Shown here: piece after piece, positions 12,801 through 19,799 of the stretch
How positions within the stretch are numbered: the stretch's first letter is position 1
How the letters are laid out: each line of letters opens with the position of its first letter
Source: Legionella sp.
GTDB taxonomy: Bacteria > Pseudomonadota > Gammaproteobacteria > Legionellales > Legionellaceae
NCBI GenBank assembly: GCA_004297865.1
Contig: SCSO01000082.1
Span: forward strand, 1 to 19,836
Direction: 5' to 3'
DNA length: 19,836 bases
Position numbers and translations under genes: made by a program
The notes under the pieces: model-generated
Told to the model about the DNA's origin: nothing
The model's database searches: none
Seen by the model: the letters and a program-made list of their open reading frames with translations, nothing else

Positions 12801-13963
12801 ACAATTGGAAAATTTACTTAAATGCCTTAAAAAAACTATCAGCTTATAATCTTTATAAAGACAGTTATAAGTTGGCGAGTCAGTCCATAGTGCATTATGC
12901 GAAAAATGCGTTGCAGGTGGAAAATAATCTTGAATGTATGGAATGCCTGGAATACCTAGCAAAAGAGAAAATGCCCGACAGTCAGCAAATATTGCACCGT
13001 TATCAAGCTAAGAAAGCCCTCGCTGATGCGATAGTATTAATGAAAAAAGAAGCACCTAAATCATCCTTTTTCAATTTAGGGCGGGATAATCATCATCAAT
13101 CCATTCTTAAATTATTAACTGAAGCAAGAACTTTAGGTCACCCTGCAGCAGAAGTGGATTTTCATTTGGGAGAAAATTATTGCAAGCACCGAAAAGATCA
13201 ACTCAGTATCGCAGAGGGAATGCAATATTATTTCAAAGCTGCAGTCCAAGGAAATGAAGCAGCAAAAACCGCTTTAAAAGCAGCTTGTGAATTACCAAAG
13301 GATCAAGCAGCACATAATTGGGCTATGTTATATAGTAGTTTCTTAGAAATTTCGTTTGATTTTGAAAAATTATCCGATTCCTTTACTGATCATTTGCTAG
13401 AATCAAATCCCAAATTCAACAAAGCTTTATTTGATCAATTAGTTAAATCCATACAATTAGTATTTCAGAATGCAGAACCAAATAAGTACGGTGCAATTGC
13501 CACCTCGTTAAAACTTAAATTAGGCGATTCTGTTTACGCACGTAGCGCCTTAGCAATAGCAAAAAACACAGCTAGTTCTCAGGAGTGTAAAGCGGCTTTA
13601 TTGCAAGTGGAATTGAACCTTGAAAATCAGCAATTAAAGCAAAGTCTTGCTACGCAATTGCAGAAAATTCCTCAAGAGGTTCGTGAACGTTTTGTATTGA
13701 AGATACCCAGTTTGAAAGAATCAGCGATGAGCAAGGAGCCTGTTGTCGAATCAAGCCCACCTGTTGCAATGGAGGCTAGCCCATTACCCACACCTCAACC
13801 CAGTGCGCCACCTTTGGATGAGACAGCATCTAAAAAAGGTGATTCGCAATATGTCTTTTTTCCATCGGTACCAAATGCTAAGTTGCCAGTGATACCGGAG
13901 CCTCAAGAAAAGGCTGCGCCTGCATCTAAGCCGGGTGGTAAAAAATTAGTTCCTGGACAATAA
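9824..13963 (+). CDS. giant ankyrin-like/Sel1-like repeat protein, candidate secreted effector
   Basis: I do not recognise this 1379-residue protein as a named family member. Residues 1-280 are helical and Lys/Glu-rich with no signal peptide or transmembrane segment. From about 285 to 965 it is a helical solenoid of some 17-18 units. The best-conserved unit is 35 residues: DSELLKWVINKNPQLLEKVN then NDGDTIGHQLARNNK. The TIGHxLA core takes the place of the ankyrin TPLHxAA, and ELLKWVI of the second ankyrin helix, so these are divergent ankyrin-like repeats with a longer period than the canonical 33. Around residues 1095-1150 are Sel1-like segments (EARTLGHPAAEVDFHLGENY, then YYFKAAVQGNEAAKTAL). 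Residues from about 1302 form a Pro/Ala/Ser tail with PSAPPLDE, ending KKLVPGQ. Large cytosolic-type repeat proteins lacking a signal peptide are typical Dot/Icm-type effectors in Legionellales, but secretion here is inference. BIME elements flank the gene on both sides. Confidence 0.85.
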   Translation: MSKLDNLLKEWNEKWLLIERKLPIEYSALTDKSKKTLLNQVNEFMQPAADSATEIAKVRFLRQKLGDEQFCLYAVDLIKEIPNPPPSLLFEIITFPKDPTAQQIIESKIAQLAPEIHQQYEKAISNQVTLDSLESLETLKTEAIKDESVEQIIKKWGEKFKDYGFDENTLKSALALKPPNASIETLYKNCRRLRFIAGTPGPHDGLAVLAILSDNVEWLKNASNKGHIKYGGYSNPWYKYIHSMKMAKELLRVEALTKDEVWRLAYLTALTSKDPELLDGLIERHPQVLKKEFANGYTLTHILAQQNPEMLNKSQRIKDYIKANSKILESVYSDIYTVHIDNSKVIHSSGKETWTIAQQLVMYNLDPELLLFIINQNPKILDKKTSTGWTYAHLIARSNPDLKVIKRIIALDPAILEKKNSEGKTVAQIIAKYHPNSETHQWITKQDPKLPDKLKELKQRLTLGLWDIDDFDSELIKPLIDQDPEILKIVNKYDWTIGYFLARYSKDSEFIKWVINKNPEMLEKVSKAGWTIGHSLARYGKDSELFKWVINKNPQMLEKVNEDGWTIGCLLASNSEDSELLRWVIKKNPQMLKKVTSDGSSIIDILVGNKQFKLIAEVLTSHPDLLNSMFDENSHILNTVAKNGWPIAEYLAENNPTASKLLKWIIGQSLQKVDDNGWTLRHLLKRYGKDSELLKWVIDTNPQLLEKVNNDGDTIGHQLVRSTNDSELLKWVINKNPQMLEKVNNYGDTIGHQLVRIVNDSELLKWVINKNPQLLEKVNKDGDTIGHQLARNNKDSELLKWVINKNPQLLEKVNNDGDTIGHHLARNNNDSELLKWVINKNSQLLEKVNNDGDTIGHHLARNNKDSELLKWVIDKNPQLLEKVNINGWTIAHILAKYNKDLELFKWVTNKNPQLLKKATKAGRTIGHLLALNNNNPEILSFILSRNPLLAELKTDDGETLFTLLKKNPHRNNLVTQAGPPRLILIEAGLFKENNWKIYLNALKKLSAYNLYKDSYKLASQSIVHYAKNALQVENNLECMECLEYLAKEKMPDSQQILHRYQAKKALADAIVLMKKEAPKSSFFNLGRDNHHQSILKLLTEARTLGHPAAEVDFHLGENYCKHRKDQLSIAEGMQYYFKAAVQGNEAAKTALKAACELPKDQAAHNWAMLYSSFLEISFDFEKLSDSFTDHLLESNPKFNKALFDQLVKSIQLVFQNAEPNKYGAIATSLKLKLGDSVYARSALAIAKNTASSQECKAALLQVELNLENQQLKQSLATQLQKIPQEVRERFVLKIPSLKESAMSKEPVVESSPPVAMEASPLPTPQPSAPPLDETASKKGDSQYVFFPSVPNAKLPVIPEPQEKAAPASKPGGKKLVPGQ
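11342..11656 (+). repeat. first block of three 105-bp repeat units
   Basis: Units beginning at GAC/GAT codons at 11342, 11447 and 11552 follow each other at exactly 105 bp inside the large repeat gene (from residue 507). They encode the same 35-residue motif (KWVINKNPxMLEKV then WTIG), but are more diverged than the second block. Units between 11657 and 11890 are irregular in length. Confidence 0.85.
11891..12520 (+). repeat. second block: six near-identical 105-bp tandem units
   Basis: Starts of GATTCAGAG at 11891, 11996, 12101, 12206, 12311 and 12416 are spaced by exactly 105 bp; a seventh, diverging unit begins with GATTTAGAG at 12521. They encode residues 690-899. Adjacent units match over long stretches at the nucleotide level, including synonymous positions, which points to recent duplication or gene conversion. 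Confidence 0.95.
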
Positions 13964-14011
13964 AAAATTTTATTGTTAGGTAGTGACCTGATATATCCCC
14001 ACGATTTTTTT

Positions 14012-14087
14012 GTAGGTTGGGTCATGACCCAACAAAAAAATCTTGAGTGAAGATAAAATGGTTATGTTGGGTCACGACCCTACCTAC
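14012..14087 (+). repeat. BIME/REP-like element, copy 3 (reference orientation)
   Basis: A 76-bp element, GTAG...CTAC, with palindrome GTTGGGTCATGACCCAAC (14016-14033) and a second, decayed one GTTGGGTCACGACCCTAC (14066-14083). The core ATCTTGAGTGAAGATAAAAT then GGTTAT matches copy 1 in the same orientation. T7 just outside GTAG (14005-14011) is mirrored by A7 just after the first palindrome (14034-14040). Confidence 0.85.
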
Positions 14088-14108
14088 GTACAAATCATCG
14101 AAATTTCA

Positions 14109-14136
14109 TTGACGCCTAATGTTAGTACTGTAAAAT
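14109..14136 (+). promoter_or_regulatory. promoter of the Entner-Doudoroff operon
   Basis: TTGACG (14109-14114), 16 nt, TAAAAT (14131-14136) is a good sigma70-type promoter. It would start transcription near 14143, leaving a leader of about 33 nt. It lies 21 nt beyond BIME copy 3. I see no convincing operator palindrome overlapping it. Confidence 0.6.
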
Positions 14137-14175
14137 CAAGCCAACTCACTGAAGATTTAGGGTTTAGGACGATCG

Positions 14176-15648
14176 ATGTTTTCAGATACTGATTCCAGTG
14201 CTCCATGTGATTTTATTTTATTCGGTACCCTAGGGGATTTAGCCTGTCGTAAGTTATTGCCCGCTTTATTGCAATTGGAACACTCAGGCTTGCTGCATAC
14301 CAATACGCGTATTATAGGCTGTGGACGTGAAGAATTCACTTTGGTGGCCTATCATCAACATATTCATTCCATTTTAAAACCAACAGATGAAAATATCTGG
14401 CAGCGATTTTGCGCTAAATTAACTTATTGCACTTTAGACATACGTGACCATGCGCAATATACGCGCTTACAACAACTGGTTAATCCGAATGAACGCATAA
14501 CTATCTCTTATTTTGCTATTTCATCCCAGTTATTTACGTTAGCCTGTCAAGGCTTAAAACAAATAGGCCTCACAGATTTTCCTGCCCGCGTCGTTTTAGA
14601 AAAACCCATAGGCCATGATCGCGCCTCTTCAATAGAGATTAATAACCAGGTTGCGCAATTTTTTAAAGAAGAACAGATTTATCGCATTGATCACTATTTA
14701 GGTAAAGAAACCATATTAAACTTATTAGCCCTTCGTTTTGCGAATTCAATTTTTTCTTCCAATTGGGATCATCGAGTAATAGAGCGCGTAGAAATTACGG
14801 TAGCGGAAGAAATTGGCGTCGAGGGTCGTTGGGATTATTATGATAAGTCCGGGCATGCGCGCGATATGTTACAGAATCATTTATTGCAAATACTCTCACT
14901 GATTGCCATGGATCCACCCTTAAGTTTAGCAGCGGATAATATTCGCCATGAAAAATTAAAAGTTTTAAAAGCGTTACGTCCTATTCATGCAACCAACGTG
15001 CATCATTACACCTTACGCGCACAATACGATAACAATGTGATTAACGGTCAAAAAGTACCAGGCTATTTAGAAGAAAAAGGCGCGAATACTGAATCGAAAA
15101 CGGAAACTTTTGTCGCGGTGAAAGCCTTTATTGATAATTGGCGTTGGTCGGGTGTGCCGTTTTATTTGTTAACGGGGAAAAAGTTAGCAAAAAAACAAAG
15201 CGAAGTGCTGATCTATTTTAAGCCGCAGCCACATAATATTTTTAATAATATTCAACAACAGCTTTCACCCAATCGTTTAATTATTCGTTTACAACCGGAT
15301 GAAGGCATTGAGTTGCGTACCATGAATAAAATTCCCGGGCTCAGTGCGCAAATGCAATTACACGAAACGGGGTTGGATTTACATTTTAGTGAGTCCTTTA
15401 AATCGCACCGCATTCCCGATGCTTATGAACGATTGGTTTTAGAGGTATTGTTAGGTAATCAATATTTGTTTGTAAGCCGCGAAGAAATTGAACATGCTTG
15501 GCAATGGATCGATGGAATTAAATCGGCTTGGGAAACGCAAAACAGCCCATTATATAAATACCCCTCAGGTACTTGGGGACCAGAGGAATTAAATCATTTA
15601 TTTAGTGGCCACGCTTTACTCACAGAAGATCGACATGCAATGGCATAA
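14176..15648 (+). CDS. zwf: glucose-6-phosphate 1-dehydrogenase
   Basis: Oxidises glucose 6-phosphate to 6-phosphogluconolactone with NAD(P)+ in the cytosol. The 490-residue protein has the Rossmann nucleotide loop FGTLGDLACRKLLPALLQL (residues 16-34; usually GxSGDLA, here Thr-Leu replaces the usual pair), the EKP at 142-144, the substrate-binding RIDHYLGKE (170-178, His173, Lys177) and the catalytic-base region GHARDMLQNHLLQ with His235. Length is normal for the family. AGGA (14166-14169) lies 6 nt before the ATG. It is the first gene of a five- or six-gene Entner-Doudoroff operon with its own promoter, and its last 14 nt overlap pgl. Confidence 0.97.
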   Translation: MFSDTDSSAPCDFILFGTLGDLACRKLLPALLQLEHSGLLHTNTRIIGCGREEFTLVAYHQHIHSILKPTDENIWQRFCAKLTYCTLDIRDHAQYTRLQQLVNPNERITISYFAISSQLFTLACQGLKQIGLTDFPARVVLEKPIGHDRASSIEINNQVAQFFKEEQIYRIDHYLGKETILNLLALRFANSIFSSNWDHRVIERVEITVAEEIGVEGRWDYYDKSGHARDMLQNHLLQILSLIAMDPPLSLAADNIRHEKLKVLKALRPIHATNVHHYTLRAQYDNNVINGQKVPGYLEEKGANTESKTETFVAVKAFIDNWRWSGVPFYLLTGKKLAKKQSEVLIYFKPQPHNIFNNIQQQLSPNRLIIRLQPDEGIELRTMNKIPGLSAQMQLHETGLDLHFSESFKSHRIPDAYERLVLEVLLGNQYLFVSREEIEHAWQWIDGIKSAWETQNSPLYKYPSGTWGPEELNHLFSGHALLTEDRHAMA

Positions 15649-16324
15649 TTACACTAACGAAGACGATTTAAATAGTCATTGTGCGAAACACCTTGTTGAG
15701 CTATTACATGCTGCTGTAAATCAACGCGGTGAGGCTTTTGCGATTATTTCTGGAGGCAAAACCCCTCTTGGTTTATTTCAACAGTTAGCGAAAACGCCTT
15801 TTGCTTGGAATAAGGTGACTTTTTGTTTAGCTGACGAACGTTGTGTGCCGCTGAAAGACTCGGCGCGTAATGAAAATCTAGTGCGCGAACATTTATTACA
15901 AGCGCATGCCAAAACTGCAAAACTTATTAGTTTATATGATGAAAATCTTAGTGTGTTGGCTAATTTAGAGCATTTAGAACCGCAAATTGCGCAATTACCC
16001 GAGTTTGATTTAGTACTTTTAGGTATGGGCGAAGATGGTCATACGGCTTCGTTGTTTCCCTGTGCTGAAGAATTAATTCAAGGTTTGGCAGAAGACGCGC
16101 CTGCAGTGTTGTTAGTCAATCCTAAATCAGCCCCGTATCAACGCATCAGTTTATCTAAAGCACGGCTCCTACGGAGTCGTCATTTATTTTTACATTTATT
16201 GGGCGCGAAGAAACAATCCATATTGCATCAAGCCATTGCATTGAATGATCCATTGCGTATGCCCATTTGCGCTTTTTTAAATCAGCACACGCAGCCATTG
16301 CAGGTGATGTATGCGCCGTCGTAA
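15635..16324 (+). CDS. pgl: 6-phosphogluconolactonase
   Basis: Hydrolyses 6-phosphogluconolactone to 6-phosphogluconate. The 229-residue DevB/Pgl-type protein (NagB-like fold) shows SGGKTPLGLF, LADERCVPLKDSARNE and GMGEDGHTASLFP, the three signature blocks of the family. I start at the ATG at 15635, giving a 14-nt overlap with zwf; an in-frame GTG at 15605 would lengthen the overlap to 44 nt and adds no conserved sequence. No strong Shine-Dalgarno precedes it, so coupling to zwf translation is likely. edd begins 9 nt after its stop. Confidence 0.95.
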   Translation: MQWHNYTNEDDLNSHCAKHLVELLHAAVNQRGEAFAIISGGKTPLGLFQQLAKTPFAWNKVTFCLADERCVPLKDSARNENLVREHLLQAHAKTAKLISLYDENLSVLANLEHLEPQIAQLPEFDLVLLGMGEDGHTASLFPCAEELIQGLAEDAPAVLLVNPKSAPYQRISLSKARLLRSRHLFLHLLGAKKQSILHQAIALNDPLRMPICAFLNQHTQPLQVMYAPS

Positions 16325-16333
16325 GGAGTTAAC

Positions 16334-18163
16334 ATGCATCCGGTAATAGCACGAGTAACCGCTAACATTAGAGAACGTAGTGTACACAGCCGAGCGTTGT
16401 ATTTAGAGCAGATTACGCAAGCAAGAACTAAAGGTCCACAAAGGGGACGTTTGCATTGTGGAAATCTAGCTCATGGTTTTGCTGCATGCAAACCGGGAGA
16501 AAAACTGCATCTACGGGCTAATCAACAAGCAAATATTGCGATCATCTCTGCTTATAACGATATGTTGTCGGCACATCAGCCCTATTTAGCTTATCCTGAG
16601 ATAATTAAAAAAAGCATTACAGTTGCAGGGGGTGTCGCACAATTTGCAGGGGGAGTGCCTGCGATGTGCGATGGGATTACCCAAGGTCAGCCGGGGATGG
16701 AATTAAGTTTATTAAGTCGTGATGTAATTGCCCTTTCCACGTGCATTGCGCTTTCCCATAATATGTTCGATGGTGGGCTGTTGTTAGGGATTTGCGATAA
16801 GATCGTACCCGGCTTGTTGATGGCGGCTTTAAGTTTTGGTCATCTACCTTTTATTTTTATTCCTGCAGGCCCAATGCCATCGGGAATCGCGAATCAAGAA
16901 AAAGCACGTGTGCGGCAATTGTATGCAGAAGGAAAAGCCGATAAAAATGCCTTGTTAGATGTGGAAGCGGCTTCTTATCATAGTCCAGGCACTTGTACCT
17001 TTTATGGAACCGCAAATTCCAATCAATTAGTGATTGAACTGATGGGATTGCAGTTACCAGGTTCTTCTTTTGTGCATCCCAACACGCCTTTGCGTGAAGC
17101 CTTGACGCAAGCGGCAGCGAAACAAGTTTTAGCGTTAACAGATCTAGGGAATACTTATATGCCCATAGGGCAAATGTTGGACGCAAAAAATATTGTCAAT
17201 GGGATAGTCGGTTTGCTGGCCTCAGGTGGGTCGACCAATCACACCATGCATTTAATTGCAGTGGCCAAATTAGCAGGTTATGAAGTGAATTGGACTGACT
17301 TTGCCGAATTGTCTGCGGTGACACCTTTGATTACCAAAATTTATCCTAATGGTCATGCTGATATTAACCATTTTCACAATGCTGGTGGAATGGCTTATTT
17401 TATTCGTACCTTATTAGACGCCGAATTACTTGATGCAGAAGTAAATACGGTAATGGGTTATGGTTTAGATGCCTATACCAAACAACCTCTCTTAGACAAT
17501 GAAGAACTCATTTGGGTAGATGGACCTACAGAGTCTAGAGATCCTAAAGTATTAACCTCAACAACCCAGCCATTTAAACCACAAGGTGGCATGCAAGTAT
17601 TAAGTGGAAATCTCGGTCGCGCTATTTTAAAAACTTCAGGGCTCGCTTCGGGTAAAGAAATAATTCAGGCACCAGCGATTGTTTGCGATAGTCCGGAAGA
17701 GTTTGAACAATTATTCGCAGATCAATTATTAAATAAGGATTGTATAGTCGTACTACGATTCCAAGGACCAAAGGCCTGTGGCATGCCGGAATTGCATCAG
17801 TTAACCCCTAAATTAGGTGTGCTTATGGATAGGGGGCATCAGGTGGCTTTAGTCACCGATGGTCGTATGTCAGGTGCTTCCGGAAAGGTACCTGCGGCAA
17901 TTCACGTCACTCCTGAGGCTGTGGATGGAGGACTCTTGGCATTAGTCGTTACGGGTGATGTCATCTGTATTGATGGTCAGCAAGGCATTTTACAATTATT
18001 AGTGGATGACGCTGTGTTAGCGCAAAGACAACCCGCAGTACAAACTTTAAGTGGTATTCAAGACATGGGACGTGAATTATTTGCGGGTTTAAGAGCACAG
18101 TTTACCGGAGCCGAACAAGGAGCTTGTAGTTTGTTGGGGAAGTTTGTCTATGACGGATTATAA
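16334..18163 (+). CDS. edd: phosphogluconate dehydratase
   Basis: Dehydrates 6-phosphogluconate to 2-keto-3-deoxy-6-phosphogluconate (KDPG), the committed Entner-Doudoroff step. The 609-residue protein belongs to the IlvD/Edd Fe-S dehydratases and is of normal Edd length. Visible features are ISAYNDMLSAHQPY, GGVPAMCDGITQGQPGMELS (Cys112), LLLGICDKIVPG (Cys154), the HSPGTCTFYGTANSNQ segment (Cys221), and a C-terminal DGRMSGASGKVPAAIHVTPE. The three cysteines sit at the family positions for the iron-sulfur cluster. IlvD is typically shorter and lacks this N terminus, and the operon context confirms Edd. A strong AAGGAG precedes the ATG. The final 14 nt overlap glk. Confidence 0.97.
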   Translation: MHPVIARVTANIRERSVHSRALYLEQITQARTKGPQRGRLHCGNLAHGFAACKPGEKLHLRANQQANIAIISAYNDMLSAHQPYLAYPEIIKKSITVAGGVAQFAGGVPAMCDGITQGQPGMELSLLSRDVIALSTCIALSHNMFDGGLLLGICDKIVPGLLMAALSFGHLPFIFIPAGPMPSGIANQEKARVRQLYAEGKADKNALLDVEAASYHSPGTCTFYGTANSNQLVIELMGLQLPGSSFVHPNTPLREALTQAAAKQVLALTDLGNTYMPIGQMLDAKNIVNGIVGLLASGGSTNHTMHLIAVAKLAGYEVNWTDFAELSAVTPLITKIYPNGHADINHFHNAGGMAYFIRTLLDAELLDAEVNTVMGYGLDAYTKQPLLDNEELIWVDGPTESRDPKVLTSTTQPFKPQGGMQVLSGNLGRAILKTSGLASGKEIIQAPAIVCDSPEEFEQLFADQLLNKDCIVVLRFQGPKACGMPELHQLTPKLGVLMDRGHQVALVTDGRMSGASGKVPAAIHVTPEAVDGGLLALVVTGDVICIDGQQGILQLLVDDAVLAQRQPAVQTLSGIQDMGRELFAGLRAQFTGAEQGACSLLGKFVYDGL

Positions 18164-19133
18164 AAATAACTATGCCATAGTGGCAGATATTGGTGGGACT
18201 TTTGCGCGTTTTGCCCGGGTCAATCTTATTGATTTAGTGATAGACGAGATCGAAGTGTTGTCGTGTGTGGACTACATTAGTTTGGAACTAGCATTTACCA
18301 CTTACGTTCTTCGTCATTCTTTGAGTGCAATTAAAAAAGTATCCATTGCAATTGCTTGCCCGGTCTTAGGTGATTTAGTTGCTATGACTAATCATCATTG
18401 GCAATTTTCCATTAAAGCGTTAAAAGAACAATTAGAGTTAGAGGAATTACATGTTATTAATGATTTTTTTGCTTTAGCAAAGAGTTTATCTGTTTTAACA
18501 CGTGAAGACTTTAAACAAATTGGCGCAGCCTCTGGTGATCTTACTCACCCTAAAGTGATCTTGGGTGCAGGCACTGGTTTGGGTATGGGTTATACCTTGT
18601 CAAACACACACGCTTTTGCAGCAGGGGGTGGACATGTCAGTTGGGGGGCGACCACGGAACAAGAATGGTTCATCTATCAATATCTGCAACAAAAATATGG
18701 TCATGTATCTCAAGAACGAATTTTATCAGGACAAGGTTTAGAGCATATATATATAGCACTCTCCCATTTCTATAAGGCAGATAAGCCCGAATTAAAGGCA
18801 GAAGCAATTATCCCCTTAGCGCTGAGCCAAGAAGATGTCATTGCACAGAGGGCTGTGAAACAATTTTTTATTTGTTTGGCGCGTTATGCAGGAGATTTAG
18901 CGCTAAGCTTTGGTGCTTTTGGTGGTGTCTATCTTGCTGGAGGTGTTGTGACGCGTTTATTACCCTTATTAGAAGAAAGAGAATTTCGCGAGCATTTTGA
19001 AGCCAAAGGACGTTTTAAAACCTTTAACACGACTATCCCTACTTTCGTGATGACTGCAAAACAACCAGGAATTTTAGGAGCTGCTGTCAGTTTAAAACAA
19101 TCATTGCAAGGAGCTGTCAATGTCATCCATTAA
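18150..19133 (+). CDS. glk: glucokinase
   Basis: Phosphorylates glucose to glucose 6-phosphate with ATP, feeding zwf in the same operon. The 327-residue protein is of the E. coli Glk type (Pfam glucokinase), not the ROK family. It has the N-terminal phosphate loop ADIGGTFARFA, the catalytic Asp in HVINDFFALAKSL, the GAGTGLGMGY loop, the GGGHVSWGATTEQEW sugar-binding region, ERILSGQGLEHIY, and the adenosine-site GGVYLAGGVV. I use the ATG at 18150 with GGGGA (18136-18140) rather than a TTG two codons upstream. It overlaps edd and eda by 14 nt each. Confidence 0.96.
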   Translation: MTDYKNNYAIVADIGGTFARFARVNLIDLVIDEIEVLSCVDYISLELAFTTYVLRHSLSAIKKVSIAIACPVLGDLVAMTNHHWQFSIKALKEQLELEELHVINDFFALAKSLSVLTREDFKQIGAASGDLTHPKVILGAGTGLGMGYTLSNTHAFAAGGGHVSWGATTEQEWFIYQYLQQKYGHVSQERILSGQGLEHIYIALSHFYKADKPELKAEAIIPLALSQEDVIAQRAVKQFFICLARYAGDLALSFGAFGGVYLAGGVVTRLLPLLEEREFREHFEAKGRFKTFNTTIPTFVMTAKQPGILGAAVSLKQSLQGAVNVIH

Positions 19134-19773
19134 GTGGCGCGTGCAACCAGAAAACATTTTATCAAGTTCTTTAGTGATTCCGGTGATTGTCATTCATGAT
19201 CTCGAGCAAACTTTAGCTATGGCAGAAGCCTTATTCGCTGGAGGCATCAAAGTGCTAGAAATCACGTTAAGAACACCTGCTGCATTGGATGCATTAAAAT
19301 TATTAACGCAAAAATTTCCCGAACAGCTTATTGGTGCTGGAACAGTAATTAATGCAGAGCAATTGCAAGAAGTGATTGCCGCGGGAGCCAAATTTGCTTT
19401 TAGTCCCGGACAAACACGAGAGTTATTATTAGCAGGAAAAGAGCAACCAATCCCTTTGATCCCTGGGATTACTACGGTTTCTGAATTGATGGAGGCGATG
19501 TCTTTGGGGTATAAACATTTTAAATTTTTTCCAGCGGCCTTAGCTGGAGGAATTCCGATGTTAAGAACTTTTTATTCGCTTTTTCCCGAAATTAAATTTT
19601 GCCCTACCGGAGGAATTAATCAACAAAATTGTGCGGAATATTTAGCCCTCCCCAATGTATCTTGTGTCGGTGGCTCATGGCTCGTTTCAGAAGAAGCAAT
19701 AAAAAATGCGAAGTGGTCGCATATCACAAATCTTTGTTTATCGGTAAAAAAACGAGGGATTGGTACGATTTAA
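19120..19773 (+). CDS. eda: KDPG/KHG aldolase
   Basis: Cleaves KDPG to pyruvate and glyceraldehyde 3-phosphate, completing the Entner-Doudoroff route. The 217-residue TIM-barrel class I aldolase shows VLEITLRTPAALDAL with Glu47, the GAGTV loop, the Schiff-base lysine in HFKFFPAALAGG (Lys135), and the phosphate-binding CPTGGI. These positions are each two residues downstream of E. coli Eda (Glu45, Lys133). AAGGAG lies 5-6 nt before the ATG, inside glk; the genes overlap by 14 nt. A probable transporter gene follows after 26 nt. Confidence 0.97.
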   Translation: MSSIKWRVQPENILSSSLVIPVIVIHDLEQTLAMAEALFAGGIKVLEITLRTPAALDALKLLTQKFPEQLIGAGTVINAEQLQEVIAAGAKFAFSPGQTRELLLAGKEQPIPLIPGITTVSELMEAMSLGYKHFKFFPAALAGGIPMLRTFYSLFPEIKFCPTGGINQQNCAEYLALPNVSCVGGSWLVSEEAIKNAKWSHITNLCLSVKKRGIGTI

Positions 19774-19799
19774 AAGACTTTTAATTTAAGGAGTAGATG

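Noticed and set aside
12454..12804. 116-codon minus-strand frame within the large repeat gene
   Set aside because: It is antisense to the repeat units; its apparent repeats simply mirror the plus-strand 105-bp units.
16857..17186. 109-codon minus-strand frame within edd
   Set aside because: Antisense to a well-supported dehydratase gene; composition reflects the complementary strand.
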